A DNA stretch of 64,000 bases from Protonemura montana (Eukaryota; Arthropoda; Insecta; Plecoptera; Nemouridae): NCBI GenBank assembly GCA_947568835.1, contig OX387603.1, positions 25,940,651 through 26,004,650 on the forward strand, read 5' to 3'. The position numbers and the translations under genes are program-made. The notes under the pieces were generated by a model. It was given only the letters and a program-made list of their open reading frames with translations, searched no databases and had not been told where the DNA came from. Below, in pieces: positions 32,898-46,548 of the stretch (positions are counted from its first letter, which is position 1; every line of letters starts with the position of its first letter).

Positions 32898-35800
32898 AAT
32901 TAAGTAACCACTCCGTTAATGATTCAGTCATACCTATCAGATCAAAGAATAAAAGTAACGACCTATCAAATACAAATGATATTGCCAGCCGTTATTTGTT
33001 CCCGGTTATGTCGGATTTATATTGAGATCGATTCAAAAGGGTAAGAATTCCCTTGCCGAAATCATACCCGAACAGGGGACTTTGAAATCAGAGTTCGGCG
33101 ACCCCCACATGCTGTCGATAAATGTATGCACACTCGTTTCCAACTGCCATCACTCACAACTGCGTGGTTAATAAACTTCTGTCCCTTTTCTCGGCACCCC
33201 TATCGACGGCAACCCCTCACAAGACCCAGACGCTGAATCCGATGATCGCTATAAAGTCTCATATCTTCAACGTCGACGTGGTCATGGCACAAAGCTTATT
33301 ACCCAGGAGGGGTGCGTCATGCAGCGATGCAATGGAATCACTTTTTCAAGCGACGCCATCTGTAACTGTAAAACGAATATCCAGCTCAGCATGTCGTTGT
33401 TTAAGCCGGCCATGTAATTGGTTTCATAAAGCGCAACAAATACTCAGACTAAACAAGAAGAAAGTCCAAGGTATTACCAACACAATGACGCACAATGGCA
33501 GTGTGTTTTGACTCGGCCAGGTAAATGTAGTGGCCTCGTGATAAATGGATGAAAACCAAGTCGTGGCGCAAAAAGGAGGGCGCTTTTGAACCGCTCCACG
33601 GGGAGAGTCCTGTCCCGCGATTCGTTCAAAGATTAGATTTCAAAGATTTAAGCTTCTCTTTATGCGTAGAAACACACAGTATGGGGCAAGTCTTGCTTAG
33701 ACGGCTCCCGTCTCAGGACCGGGGATTGGCTCATAACAACTTAAAAACGATACCCACTTTTTTGTCGCCACGTGAAGGTAATAAATTGAAGCTTATTTCC
33801 ATGCAATCGGTGGCTTATCAACATCTCGATTCATTGGGATAACTCGTACAATATCATAGCGACGGTTGAGTTATGTCCGATAGCATCTAGGTCAGTAACA
33901 ATAAACCTTCGGGACTTTCTGCACACATCCAAAATAACAGCATATGACGCATGCGCAAAGTGCCCAGGGCTTGGGCAGACCTGCTTAATTGTTCAATTTA
34001 ATTACAGTGTTGACAGCGACTGTATCTATGATTATGGAGGATACGTGACGTAGTGTTATCGATTGGTCATTAACTATGTAGCATAAGACCAATGAGCGGA
34101 CCCAGAGAGACTTTGGTATCACCATAGAGTGCCACTGCAACTGGCGCTAAATTATAATATTGTACCCTAGACTAATATATCTCTCATAGCCGTTAATCTA
34201 AAGGTTTACGATGTTATGTTATGGGGTAGGAGCTGATGTGGTATGTAATCATAGAGGTAACTACAATGGAGGGCTACAACAGGAAATACAGGTCTAAGTA
34301 ACATCGTTAGTGCTCGAGGTGCGTTGAAAATCTTGGGCAACGGCAGCCTTCTGAACGAGTCCGGCAATTTGTATGGCGTACAAAAACAACCGCGAACGAC
34401 GCATAATATGTCGGCTACAATTTCCAATTTAACGTGCGTGTGCTCTAGTTGTGACAGTGGAAATAAAATGTGTTATATACGTTGCACGAGCTTTTACTGG
34501 TTGATAATTGTTTTAACGATGTTTTAACGAATACATGAAAGTGAATTCAATTAAATCCCCGGCATGAAACGAATGGTTTGCGTCGGGGGGGGGGGGGGGG
34601 GGGGGCGGCGGTAATAGCATATTTATACAAACTGTCACTGCAATCAGTTCAACAGTTTTATATTTTGTTTCGAATTGGACGCAATTTCGCTCTTTTTAAA
34701 ACAGGGGGGGGGGGGGGGGGCTTTCAATGAGCGAGTCATGTCCAATGAATAAAAAAAAAAAAACGTGGATATCCGTGGAAAGCCCGACAGGGGTGGCTGC
34801 GATCAGGACCACATTTCCTAATTTTTTTACTTTTCAGCAAAAATCTCGGGATATTTTATATCTATATCTGGTTACTCTTCCAGCGTTTTATGATTGGAAA
34901 TTGTGAAACGTTATAGATTTGCAATCATGATTTGCCAACTTGTATATCGTGGGACTTGCCTCACATCATCGGCTACGATTTTCTAGATGAGTCCTTGCAG
35001 GGAACTCCCAAAGACCTAATGTCTATAACATGAAGCCTGTATTCACAGATTAACCAAATCCAACCTAGCCATGGTAAAAAATTAGCATCCTAGTCATGGT
35101 TATTGGTCACTCGACCCATTTCTTCCACCCCTGGCATCATCCAAAGCATCGTCAATTATTTCCTCTGACAACGAGGTACTTGAAGCATACTGCAATTACC
35201 CCCGGCCGGGTCGGACATGCGCCGTTTGCACCTCGTCCTCGTCGCGACAGCATCCGTCATCTCGTTCCCCGCGACCGCCGGCGATAAATAATCATTGGCT
35301 GGTGCTGGACTATCAATCAGCCACCGACGTACACAATATTGGTAGCACAGCGTCGTCAATGCCCCCTCACCCTCTACCTCCCTCTCCAGCAAATTAACAC
35401 ATTCATTATCATTGCAACTCATTACCGTCGGGCTAATCATGAGGAGCAAATAAAATAGTGATGCATTGCTGTCATAACTGACATCTAATTACATATCAGA
35501 GGCAACCAAGGACCCTGGAGGAAATCAGAGCTACACACGGTGGTATGAAACGTTGACCTTTAGAGATGTCATAAGACAGATCAGCGTGGACCCTGATTGC
35601 CACCGGGAAAGTCTCTCGGAACGCAACTCAACGCAAAACAGCGCCGACTCGCGCGGTGCAGGCCTTGGTTGGCCCCGTGCAAACCAAGCTATCTCGACAC
35701 GCGCCGGTTACCTTCCCGACGGTCACAAGCAACGGACAATTTTGAGACGGCCCAAAACTCATTTACACCAATCGTCGGTCGTGTCTTCCTCCGCACGGGG

Positions 35801-38800
35801 CTGCAACACGTGTTGCCTCCAAAACGTGTTGGCACTCTCCCTCCGGCCTGGTTCTGGCGTGCGGTCGGTCGGCACTTCGGCGCCATCGTCCCGACATCCC
35901 AGCACTATCATCTCTCCACGCGCTCACTTATTAATGCGACTAGCAACTAATTATGAAAGAGGGTCAGCTGCATTATTAAGCAAGACTTCGGTTTGCTCAA
36001 GCAAACTTATCCCTGCACTTAATTTGCATCCTGAGAGAGCAGCGTGCCTGTGGCCGGGGCTTGCGATTATCATATCTCAGCGGAAGGAGCAACGCCCTCT
36101 TGTGAAGGGAGTGAGAGGTGGTTGTTGCCGAGCGGTTCCAGCGGAAACACGGCATTATCAGGTGTCAATTGAAGCGGGGCTCGAAATAACAGACTTAAAC
36201 TGTGCATATCGTCGCCAGGCTTGTAGGTAGGTACGCAGCTGTCATCAGGGGACTCTGCTGAAAGAAACCGTGGGTCCGGGGTCGGCACTTTGACACACCC
36301 GAGCCGTTCGGAGATGACAATAAGGGGGTGGGCTTTGGCCACGAGAAGCGTCTAACGCTTGGCATCGGGAAGTGGCGGCGAATGATGGCGTTTGACAAGT
36401 CGAAGCGTCGCGGTTTCAAGGTGCACATCGTGGACTAGGGGAGGCTGGATTGTCGCCTGTCACGGCGGTCTTATTGCGGCTTCATTTAGGCAGATAATTC
36501 CAGGAATCGATCGCACTTATACAAGTTAACAGGACAATAAACAAGTTCTCTACTTTGTGAAGCGACTTGTTGTCAGGTGGACTCCGAGGCGTCGGGACCA
36601 AGGGGTGGGGCGTTTCACTCTCATTCCGCCACCCTCGCCATTGGTCGTCGGCGACATGGAAGCAGCGTCGTGATGTCATCAGAGTGAGGTAGATCGGCGT
36701 TGGGGTAGGATGGGCGGGGGGGTTACCAAGACAATCCCCCTCGAGGGGGTCGTTTGCTCATCTCTACAGGAAGAACATTACCCGCACGCTTTACTTTTCC
36801 TTGCCTTAGATAAGGACGTCGACGTCGTCGCCGAGAGCCGCGCCCGGACCCGGCGCCTCCACACCCGTGTAACGACTCCCCACAGCGGCAGACTTCCAGC
36901 GACGAAATTGCAAATATTAGCATCTGGCGTGAAAATAAACCAAGTTCTAGGCGGTAATCCTACGCGCGAATTTCCCGGAGCAAAGCGTCTTTATCTTTAT
37001 GGTCGCCTTTACGTAACGTAGCGCGCGCGTCGGCAGCGTGTTCCCTGTGATAGTCGACCTCGGCTCATCAAGACCCACGACTTCCAGAGCTCGGTTTACA
37101 ATTGTTATTATTACTTTTAATCCTGTACAAAGTGTGAGAACGAGTAAGCCGCTCTCGTGATAATAAATAAATTGCAACGTGTACGAGTGAGACGGGCGAT
37201 GCGATCCGCGGTACGCGCGAGCGAGCGCCGGCAATCAGTCTGTGCGACTCGCTGCGAGCTCATCGTCAAACTAATTTAAACTTTTGTTCGTAATGGAGAG
37301 AGCGAGTGAGACGGGATGGCCGTGAATGGGACTCTGTTTGGTCCCGGGCTGAATATTTTATGTCAGCCTTGATGGAACCCAAGGATAATAACATGTATAA
37401 ATAGGCAATGCTGAAATTCTTTCAAAAGCAAGAACGGGGATAAGAATCCCGGAATGGGACGCCGTGCACACGGGAGCGAGTTCGCATCTTTGCACGCCCC
37501 AAATTCCTAGTCTGACGCGGGTACCCGGTCCACGTCGACCCGACGTACGACGGCAGTCGTCCAGGACTGCGGCGATCCGAGCCTAGAGGGTCGGGAACGG
37601 GCGGGGACACTAGGATGCCAAGATGAATTGGGAGCGGAGAGGTAAAAAGAGACGCGGTTATTTGTAGGGAAGTAAAGGATAAGAGCAGGAGACAGTTCTC
37701 CAGCCAGCGAGAGCCGGCTAAAGGAAACGCTAATAAATTATTCATGCCTGCTACTTCTTGCATAATTTCATTGGACTTGGGAGACGTGAGGCGAAGGGGG
37801 TATTTCTTAGGCGACTCGGATATTGCGTAGCGCGGCGCGGCGAGGTACAGTCCGGAGATGCCCGAACCACCCTCCGTTGGCACACAGGCACCTGCTGCAG
37901 CCTAATTGGATTAGTTTTAAAGGTGGATTAGCGCGTTCTAAAATTGCGTTACAACCTGACGGCACAGCTTTCTGCCAGCTACACACGCAGCGTGCGTGGA
38001 AGGACCGGGATTTTTTTCACACTTCTTCCCGGGGCATGTCGACGTCAGAGGTGCCGGGGCGGCGGGTGCCAATGTTGCAGATCCTGCGCCCTCGGATGAG
38101 TCAGCTGGCGCGAAATAAGCACCCAATCAGCCGCACGCCGGCTGGAGTAAGTCTAATGAATCCCGCCAGGCGCGCTGCACTCGGCATGGGGGGACGCCGT
38201 CGAAGAAACTAAGCCGCTCGGCAGGCGCGCTGAGGTGTAAAGGCTTGCCAATAAGAAGAAAAGCGTCTTACGGCGCGCTTCGGAGAGACTTTTCTCAGCC
38301 GCTTTCCCAGTCTCGCCATGGTCGGGCGCCAGACATTTGCACATTCTAACCTCGGCGCCTGCGCGTGACGAGCACAGAAAACAGTAACACAACGCGATCC
38401 GAGTTTGCATAAAGCGATTTGAATAATAGCGCTCATAGCGCGCGTTCTAAAGAAGAGCCCATTTTTAGGCGAAGTTTATTTGTTGTGCACAAATTCTTGG
38501 GCCATTCATGCGAGGGATCAGCGTCGACGACGCCGTTGTTGCCTGAACGCCATCCTTTACGACGCCGACGCCGGCGTCTCCACGATGAACGACGCTAATG
38601 GCATACGCTGAGCGAGCGTATTAGCAATGTATTAGCATCGGCATTAGATTGTAATTGCTTAATTTGCTTTGCACCGTCTTCATCTTCTATCTTTGTGTTA
38701 ATTTCGCTTTCACCCCCTCCCACCCCCTACTGCTCTGCCTTCCCTCGGCAAACTATTCGCAACAATATCCTGTTGCCGGAGCGTCGCCCTACCCCCCCCC

Positions 38801-41682
38801 CCCCCCCCCCCCCACCCCAACACCCCGGGTTGCCTGCCAATCCAGGATATTCCCTTATACACTCTTAGATAGTATCCGATCTTCATTAATTACAAGTTCC
38901 AGGACTGGAGGAGAGACAAACTTAATCCTTAAAAGCAATCTATCAACATTACATGGCGCATAATTATACTATTTCGTGTTCGTCAAACCATCTCTGTCAC
39001 TTTCTATGACTCCATTATACTAATCTAACATTCATCATTTATATTTCGCTGTGGATTAGAATGTAAGACGAGGATATAGCATTCTTGGGAGACAACAAAA
39101 GAGACGAGCTTTGCGACAACGCCATGCCGAAGCCATCCGAGCTTGCATTTCCCAATATCAACAATGTGTTCGTGCGCAACTTGATATGCAAACAATTGCA
39201 AAACAGCGCGTAGCTCGCATTTAACATTCGCTTTATCGCACTTTCAAATGGGCAGGGTGCCGACTTTAGTTGGATACGGCTTGAAACACAAATCGCGCTT
39301 CGCCAAAGAAATTATCTCCCCGTTTTCCACTCATTAACGCGGTCGTCGCTGATTGCTCGGCGCTGATTGGACGTGCCCCTAGGGCAACCGCATCTCTACC
39401 TGGCTAGTCATCAGGGCCGGAGCCCTCTTGATCTGCGACGATGACGTCGCTAATTGCCGGCGACGCATCATCACGCGCCGGGAGGCCGTGAGTTAATTGG
39501 TTTGACGCCCTCATCAGTCAGTCGTCGACTGCGTCCCCCCCCCCCCCCCTCCCACGCCTTCACGACACACGTCGCAGCCGCCGAGTCGTCATAATCCTCC
39601 AGAGCAAACACCACCCGTGACAGACCACCGAATGAGTGTGTACATTCAGAGCGCCCCGTCAAGCGTGCCAGGATCAACCCTATCAGCGCAGAGCATCCCT
39701 TATTTCGCCCGACGCTCCCGACGACTTCGCCAAGCAATTACCTCGACCCCTCGGTCGTCCCCGTCTCGGCGTTATTACGGCGTTTGTGGTCAATATCTAA
39801 GGCAGGTCGTCGCCGATCGAAAGGAGGCGACAAATCGAATACGCGACGACGGCACGCGGCTCTGAGTGCGACTTTATCGCAAGTGCTGGTCGTCGAGTCG
39901 CGAAGGGAAGAACGTGAAATAGCTCCGGCTGCCGAACGACCGGACAAGGCGGTCCTGGGGTCGGAATCTACCGCTTTATTACACCAAAATCTGACATGCC
40001 TATCCCTGATTATCTTTATGTGCAAGAGAAAACTGCTTAGAGCCCCAGTTTCTCGCAGGCAACAAGAACATGGCCGGTCCGTTTTGCTACTATACACACA
40101 ACAGACGGTTCATCTCGGAGAAGGTGAAAACCACAGGGGCTATATAAAGCACACCGTGCCGCAATAATCTCTCTGCCTTCTGTCCAGAGCCACGCTACAC
40201 GCGTCGACGACTTCCGGGCGTCGCCGACGTCTCCTGGTGCGTGCATCTCACGCACAAAACTCATTCCCCACGCACCCCTTTGTGTGCTTCGCTCCCAGTC
40301 CAGCCCCCCCGGCCACGACGGCGTCCTGCCGGGCTAGGCCGCATCCCATGAATGCCTGCGGTCATACAGTTTGCTAGCTTGTAACGTGAAATTGCAATTG
40401 GATCTTGGCTGACATGCGAGCTTACACGGCAATACGAAGTTCCTTACAACGCGAGTTGGGGCTGGTTGACGCTGAAATCTGGTCAGCTTGTTTAAGAATC
40501 TCTTTGCCGCAGACCGTAAAAAGTTGAACGAAGCGATAGACCCTCGGTGTTGCCTGGCCGCGCTCATTTCCCAACAGCGCCTCGACGCCGTTTCATTTCC
40601 TTTCTTTTCAGCTGCTACAATATTTAGTGTCATGTCGAGGGAAGGGCGATTAATTAGGCGACGCCAAAATTGATTCTCTTGCCAGCCCCTTGATAAACAC
40701 TTTCCCCCAAGCAATTAGAGCGCCCCTAAACGCCGTCATAACTTGCCAGCACGTAGCGGCCATCAGAGTTGGAAACAATTGGCAACGCAAATACACACGG
40801 CCATGCGACCCAACAAATCAGCCCCGGCTCCAACGTGCCGCGCCTCGGCGAGCAATCTACAAGTGTGTTTGGCCGGTACTTGCCGCGTGCAGGGCCACTA
40901 GGGTGGCGACCGTGGCAGTATTACTTTGTTTTCATCCAGTATCGATCGAAGTTGACACAAATATAAACAAAGAATCACCTCATAAAGGACGCAACCTTGC
41001 TCATTAGTGCAGTTGAGTACGTATTAAAGCCCACACTATGTGAAAAGCGTTGGTGAACTTTGCAAAAGCTTCGCGGTTTTTCCGAGCAAACACAAATGGC
41101 GTCGCCTCACGACTACGAGAGGCATCAATTACACGTATTAAATGTCCTCTCGCCAGCATTTAATACGCCAGACTCCGCTGAACCGAACGATTGTTCCTCG
41201 CCGGTGGTGAAATTTCAACTTCCTCGCCGTCTCTCAACCACTCCCACCGGCGAAACTTTGGTCCCCTTTTTACACGAACGCAAGCAAGTTTACCCTCGAC
41301 GCCGACGTCGACGCCCGAGACAAAGCCGAGCGTCGCGACGCCGCACTGATGAACCCAAGACGTCGTCCGAATGGGAACGGGGTGCAGAGTTACTCGACGC
41401 CCGCAAGGGACATGGGGGGGGGGGGAGAGGGGGGGACGTTGCCGACATGAAAAACACATTATCAGATGTTTCATAACAATAGAAATGCTTCTCGGGGTCA
41501 TCATTTAGCCATCTGGGACGCCGCCGACTGCGCCGACGAGGAAGTATGATTAACAGGGAACGCGAGTCTCTTCAGAACTGAGTAACGGGAAGTAAGACAC
41601 ATAAACAAGGAGCGCTGGCTTTCGTCTGCAACTGTAAATTAAGAGATGGGAACTTTCCGACCCCATATCTAGGTCGAGCGCT
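32898..41682. other. Long gene-free stretch
   Basis: No supported gene in nearly 9 kb. G runs lie at 34585-34605 and 34704-34720, C runs at 38792-38813 and 39535-39549. The longest open frame (35553-36230, plus, 225 codons) has no recognisable motif and several alternative frames overlap it. AT-rich islands with homeodomain-like cores occur, for example near 37730-37780 and 38620-38660. Confidence 0.35.
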
Positions 41683-41790
41683 GGAGATAAGTAATTGCAG
41701 CTGCGTTAATGAAAGATAACCGAGCGAGCTGGAAACAATTATTTCATTGGCCGACTGGATGGCGGGAAATTAATGACTCGGCGGTCGGAA
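41683..41790. promoter_or_regulatory. Candidate enhancer-like motif cluster
   Basis: Within about 100 bases there is AGATAAG (GATA-type), TAATTGCAGCTG (homeodomain core plus E-box), GTTAATGA, AAAGATAAC, ATTTCATTGGCC (CCAAT type on the minus strand) and AATTAATGACTC. Such dense packing in otherwise GC-rich DNA is typical of arthropod enhancers, but motif density alone is weak evidence. Confidence 0.25.
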
Positions 41791-44700
41791 TCTGAGAGGC
41801 CGTGCAGCGATCAGTGAGCGTTTCAATCCATGCCGATGTCTTTGCATTGGCAAAAAGGTGTGGTAGAGGGCGCCACGTCAACTCTAGCGAGAGGCGTCTT
41901 TACGATTGACTCCAATCTGGTGAACGCCGGATTCGGCAGAGACTTTAGAATAGGAAATACGTCACGGCTTGTCTTGTACGGCGGAGGATTGGTTGTGATT
42001 GGCCAAATATCTCCCACTGTGAGTGCGTCAAGTTAATAGCGACCAAATGTAACTTTACCCCCTGGTTTTTATTTATTGTTATAAACAATGCAATGACATT
42101 CCAAGTGGTTTGCAATACAATGGTTAAAATAGGTATAAGAGTACAAGCAAATGCACCTTTCCTCTTTTGATTCTAATGGCTCATACCTGTTTTCATGTGA
42201 TTGCATACTGCAATACCGTGACGCAATACGCAACCTAAAGGCTCTGCAAATGTGTGTTCACGAGCAAAACCCCTCAAGTTCCGGCTTCGCCGACAACCCT
42301 GCCGGTGCGCATCACCTTCCCACCTGGCCACAGGGTGTGCTGCGAGAAACATAAGGACCACCGTCAGGTCGCCGGCGACGACACCGCGTTGTGGCCGTCG
42401 CACGCCACGACAAAGAACGCTCGACGGCCGGAATGTTACCCGACCAACGCTGCAAGAGCACCGATATATAATGCAAGAGCATCTCCGGGCTCGCGTTCGA
42501 CGACTCGGTCAAGATCAGACGTCGACGCCGACCCGGGTGTAATCCCGCACCGCGTCCTGGCACGGCAAGCAGCCCTGGCGTACACCACACATCTAGGTGG
42601 CCGTCGACAACGACGCATTCCTGCGTCCAGCGATGCAAACACGCCCCTCCATGGGCAACCCTCGGTGGGTGTTGTTAACTCCGACTTCGTCCCCCAAGCT
42701 CTGTTTGCTTTACATGCTTTTAATTTAAAACTGTGTGCTTCTAATTTCAGAACCCCGTCTCTAATTCTTTAATTCCATCCCCCCTTGTCTGCACCCTACC
42801 ATTCTTATTGCAATTCTTTTCGCCTCTCCCCCCCCCCCCCCCCTGGCTCCTGGCTCGGCAACATTGCATTCGCTGCGTCGCGACGTCGGGCGTCGGTGTT
42901 AAATTATTCCACCAAGAGGAATGCCATGCATCTGCGGCATGTCCCCCCTTTCCTCTCCCCTGACCCGCGGTATCATTTCCATCCTTATTCGCACGGCCGT
43001 GACGTCACGAGTCACGCAATAAGTTGCAAGTTACGCCGTGACTAGCGCTGCAGGTTGACGCTCTCACGGTATCTTTGATGCATGAGATGGCTTCTGTTCT
43101 CCGTATACCTTGAGCACAACGGAGATTGTCTTGGGTTGTTTGGTTGGCAAGACAACGCTCTGTAAGAAAGAGAGGGGGGGACTTCGTTAAAAATTATTGC
43201 CGCAGGCGGCAGCAGAGGCAAACGAATGAAATAAGCTTTCCCGGGGTGACGTATACAGCCTTCTTATTATGCGGAACCCTTGAAGAAAAGCATTTTCTCG
43301 TTTCCTGTATTATATTATTAGGTATCCAGCAGCCTGTCGGGTGTGGGTATATACACTCGAGAAAGTTTCAATAAGTTTGGCGCCCGAATTCCGGCGAAGT
43401 GAACGGCGCCGTCGTGCGGCACAAGATGGTAAAACAGTTTCAAATTTTATTCATAGGTAATAAAAATCTTCCATATTTTTAAACGACTTCATAACTAGGT
43501 CGACGGCGCATGGAGGCGACGGCAGCTTTGAAACACCTGTGGTCGCCGTCCTGACGCGTACCTCTCCCAGAGCCTACAGTGCAAGGAATGCACTCGTATA
43601 GGCACTGCAAGGTGCACGAGATAGAGAAGGTGCAATAAATATTTAACCGACTAATTCCGCCCGTTCTGCGTGTCGTCGAGGGCGATTCGCACCCTCCGAG
43701 CAATGCCTCCTGGCGGTGTCACCGCGGTCCTAGTCGAGGGCGCTTCGGTCGGTATCTCCTCGTGTACATCTCCGACCGCAAGACAGCGCCATCTGTTACT
43801 TAGCCGTCGGGCGGGGCAAGAAATCCTCGACGGCCATCAAAAATAAATGGGGGCCTGAGCTTCGGAATAGACCGGATAAGAAACTGGCGCTTCGAAATAT
43901 ATTTAGGGCTTAAAAAACATCTATTATTCAAACTGCGTACTTATATATGTGTGGATCGCACAGAACTTAGACAAAGTCTCGAAACACATCTTAAAAAACC
44001 TTTTAGGCACCGTACACGCAGATTTTGTAATTTTTCACGATGCAATACAAACCGCATAGGCTTACAACAATTCAAATTTACATTGCTCCGTGCCTGCTCG
44101 ACGCCCCCCCCCCCCCCCCCTCCCCCCGTGTGGCAAGCCATCACTCTTCCCCCCACGACGTCGCCTCCCTTTGCATTCGACGCCACGCGTGGAGCGCTTT
44201 TCTCAGCACCGTCTTATCGCCCAGGAGTTCACCCCGGACGCCGCACGGAGCTCTGCGTGCCCACGAGGACACTAAAACTGTCCCCCCTACCCTTTCCGAC
44301 CACCCGTTGCGATTTATAGACAAGTGCTATACACCCACCCTCGGTACCCCCTCCCTCCCACTACTTGGTGGAGATAGCGGACGCATCTCGAGCTACTTTA
44401 CCACTAAACTATTGACCGAAACTTCACAGAAACTGTGATGTATTCGCTTTCCTCACACACACATCTTGTGGGGCGCATGCGTGAGCGCCTGGTGTCGTGC
44501 GTGGGACATAGAGGGTGAACTACGCATTGCGAGGGGCTTCCGGCCACGAGTCCCCGACTTCCGGGCTTCCAGACTTCCGGGGATCTCCGGGCATTGTCAT
44601 GGCACAACTCGTTGCGACCTTGTCCAATCGAATGCGTTTCGTGCAAACTTTGTAATAAGATTCATTGAACATTTCTTTTCACTGCGTTCCATGAGGGATA

Positions 44701-45812
44701 CGCTATCTAATTTTTTTCTGTGAAAAGCATTTTAGGGCGAACAACCAACGGCCTGGCTTGCAAGAAACCCACTCACGGCTGCCTGAACGCCCGAGTCTCA
44801 AACTCCACCCTAGTTTGTTTCTTATGCATGAAATCTAAATTCAAAGATTTGTTTCGGCCCCGAACAGTTTGACATCTGAATAAACAGCCGCCGTAAATCA
44901 GCGTTTGAAATGCGACAGCCGAGCGTGCGCACAAGAAGCCCCCACAACGCCCCCCCTCCCCCCTCGCCCTTAACCGGGGGGCGTTGGTCACCCCTGCACC
45001 GCGCGAGAATGTGGAGCAGTAAAAACAAAGGGTGGTAAAGACGGATGGGTCATAGCTCGAGTCAAATCAGAGCGTAGCGCCATTAAGCGCACGACCCTCG
45101 ACGTCGGCGTCGGCGTCGGCGTCGGACAGTGGATATTACAAAACCGGACGAGTAAAGCGAACCGGGGGACGATGTGACGAGGGCTGGGGTGCGGTCCGCG
45201 GTGATGGATAGTCTCCAATAAAACAGGCAAAGACGTTTTGCAGCCGTACTGTAATAACACGCATGGGGTTGCGGGTACATGCAGTAGCGTGCACTGGGGC
45301 ATGCTAATAACGAGGACACCCCATTGCGGGGGGGACGCATGGGTGTACATCACGGGGTCGGGGGCCAAGTGGGGCTGGCTAGCACTTCGGGACTTTATTC
45401 ACTTATCTGTGGTAGACTTGTTTTAGCAAAGTCCACGTCGAGTGCAATTTGCTCTGACTCTTGTATCATGACTACTCATCGATGTCAGCTAGCAAAACCG
45501 TACTGGCAATGTTATGTCAGGGTAGCCAAATACTAAACTCTGGTGATAGTAGGTTTTTAAAGCTAGATCTCATCGACCCACTGCATCGAAATAATCTGTA
45601 TTGGCAACCACCTTGTTTATCTTCCGACTTGGCTTGATAAGTTAGCAGCCATCAGATTGGTCAGAACTCTGGTCAATCGACTACCACGGTTGTGCCATAA
45701 CAGAATTGGAATCGGCAGAGCAGGAAAATTGTGCTATGAAAACTTAATTTTTCCTAAATAAAATTGAAAAGTGCCACATCAAGATTACACAGGTTGTTTC
45801 TTGCGAGAAGGT
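41791..45812. other. Gene-free stretch, turning AT-rich at the end
   Basis: C runs near 42829-42843 and at 44104-44120, a CTTCCGG-rich patch at 44538-44590, and a GGCGTC repeat at 45102-45126. From about 45540 the base composition becomes AT-rich ahead of the transposon. No recognised gene. Confidence 0.35.
45102..45126 (+). repeat. (GGCGTC)n microsatellite
   Basis: Four tandem units of the hexamer also found at 26.8 and 29.5 kb. Confidence 0.85.
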
Positions 45813-46193
45813 ATAGGGTAAAGTGCCAGTTTTGGATAGGGTTGGGAATATAATTAATTTAACTCAGTAAATATCATTTTTAAAATCCAAAAAAAATGTC
45901 ATCATTTGACAATATAGACGAAGCAACAGAATAATAAAATTTGTGATTTTTTAGAACTTTTTAGTATTTAAAAAAAATATTGAAAAAACCCTGTTATTAT
46001 CCATAACTGGGCACTGGTGCCAGTTTTGGATCAAAATTAATTTTCAATCAGAATTATAATATATCATTGCCCCATGTATTTGAAACATATATATGAAAGG
46101 CGCATAAAGATATAAAAAAAAACGCAGAAGTTATTAATATTTAAGTACACGGTAGTTTAGTGCCAGTTTTGGATCAAAAAATAAAAATTATGC

Positions 46194-46343
46194 TTATTTA
46201 CACTGCAAACAGAATATCTGCTTCCTCTTTGAAAAATTTGGGAGCCCTTGGCATGTCAGGTGGTACCACACTTTACATTTCACACATGAAAACCAATTCT
46301 CTCCATTACAGTCCATGTCAAATGTTTTGTTACACTCGCCACA
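46194..46343 (-). pseudogene. PHD-finger C-terminus of a pogo-like transposase
   Basis: The minus strand encodes a Cys4-His-Cys3 zinc finger: CGEC, then WFSCVKC, KVWYHLTC and IFCLQC, followed at once by a stop. A PHD finger at the very end of the protein is known for some pogo-family transposases. Its place next to the left terminus of the surrounding transposon, with the stop 18 bases from the third subterminal repeat, fits the 3' end of that element's gene. Upstream the frame runs into AT-rich microsatellite and no catalytic DDE region is seen. Confidence 0.65.
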
Positions 46344-46379
46344 GGGCGTCGCAAGATCTCCAGCCGCGGAATAAATAAA

Positions 46380-46470
46380 TATAAATAAAATAAAAAAAAT
46401 AAATAAAAAAAAATTATATAAATATATAAATAAATAAATAAATAATACAAAAAAATAATAATACATAATA

Positions 46471-46510
<40 letters not shown>
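46380..46510 (+). repeat. AT-rich low-complexity tract ending in (AAT)n
   Basis: TAAA-type repeats grade into about a dozen AAT triplets (46475-46510). It interrupts the transposase reading frame and is probably a later expansion. Confidence 0.85.
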
Positions 46511-46548
46511 CTTAACATCATTACACCCACATCTTCATCTAAATGGTA

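Noticed and set aside
35553-36230. A 225-codon open frame on the plus strand
   Set aside because: No recognisable motif, overlapping frames of similar quality, and no splice or promoter context that favours it.
41830-42036. A short open frame with protein-like composition on the plus strand
   Set aside because: 68 codons, with no family recognised and no splice partners found; chance is more likely.
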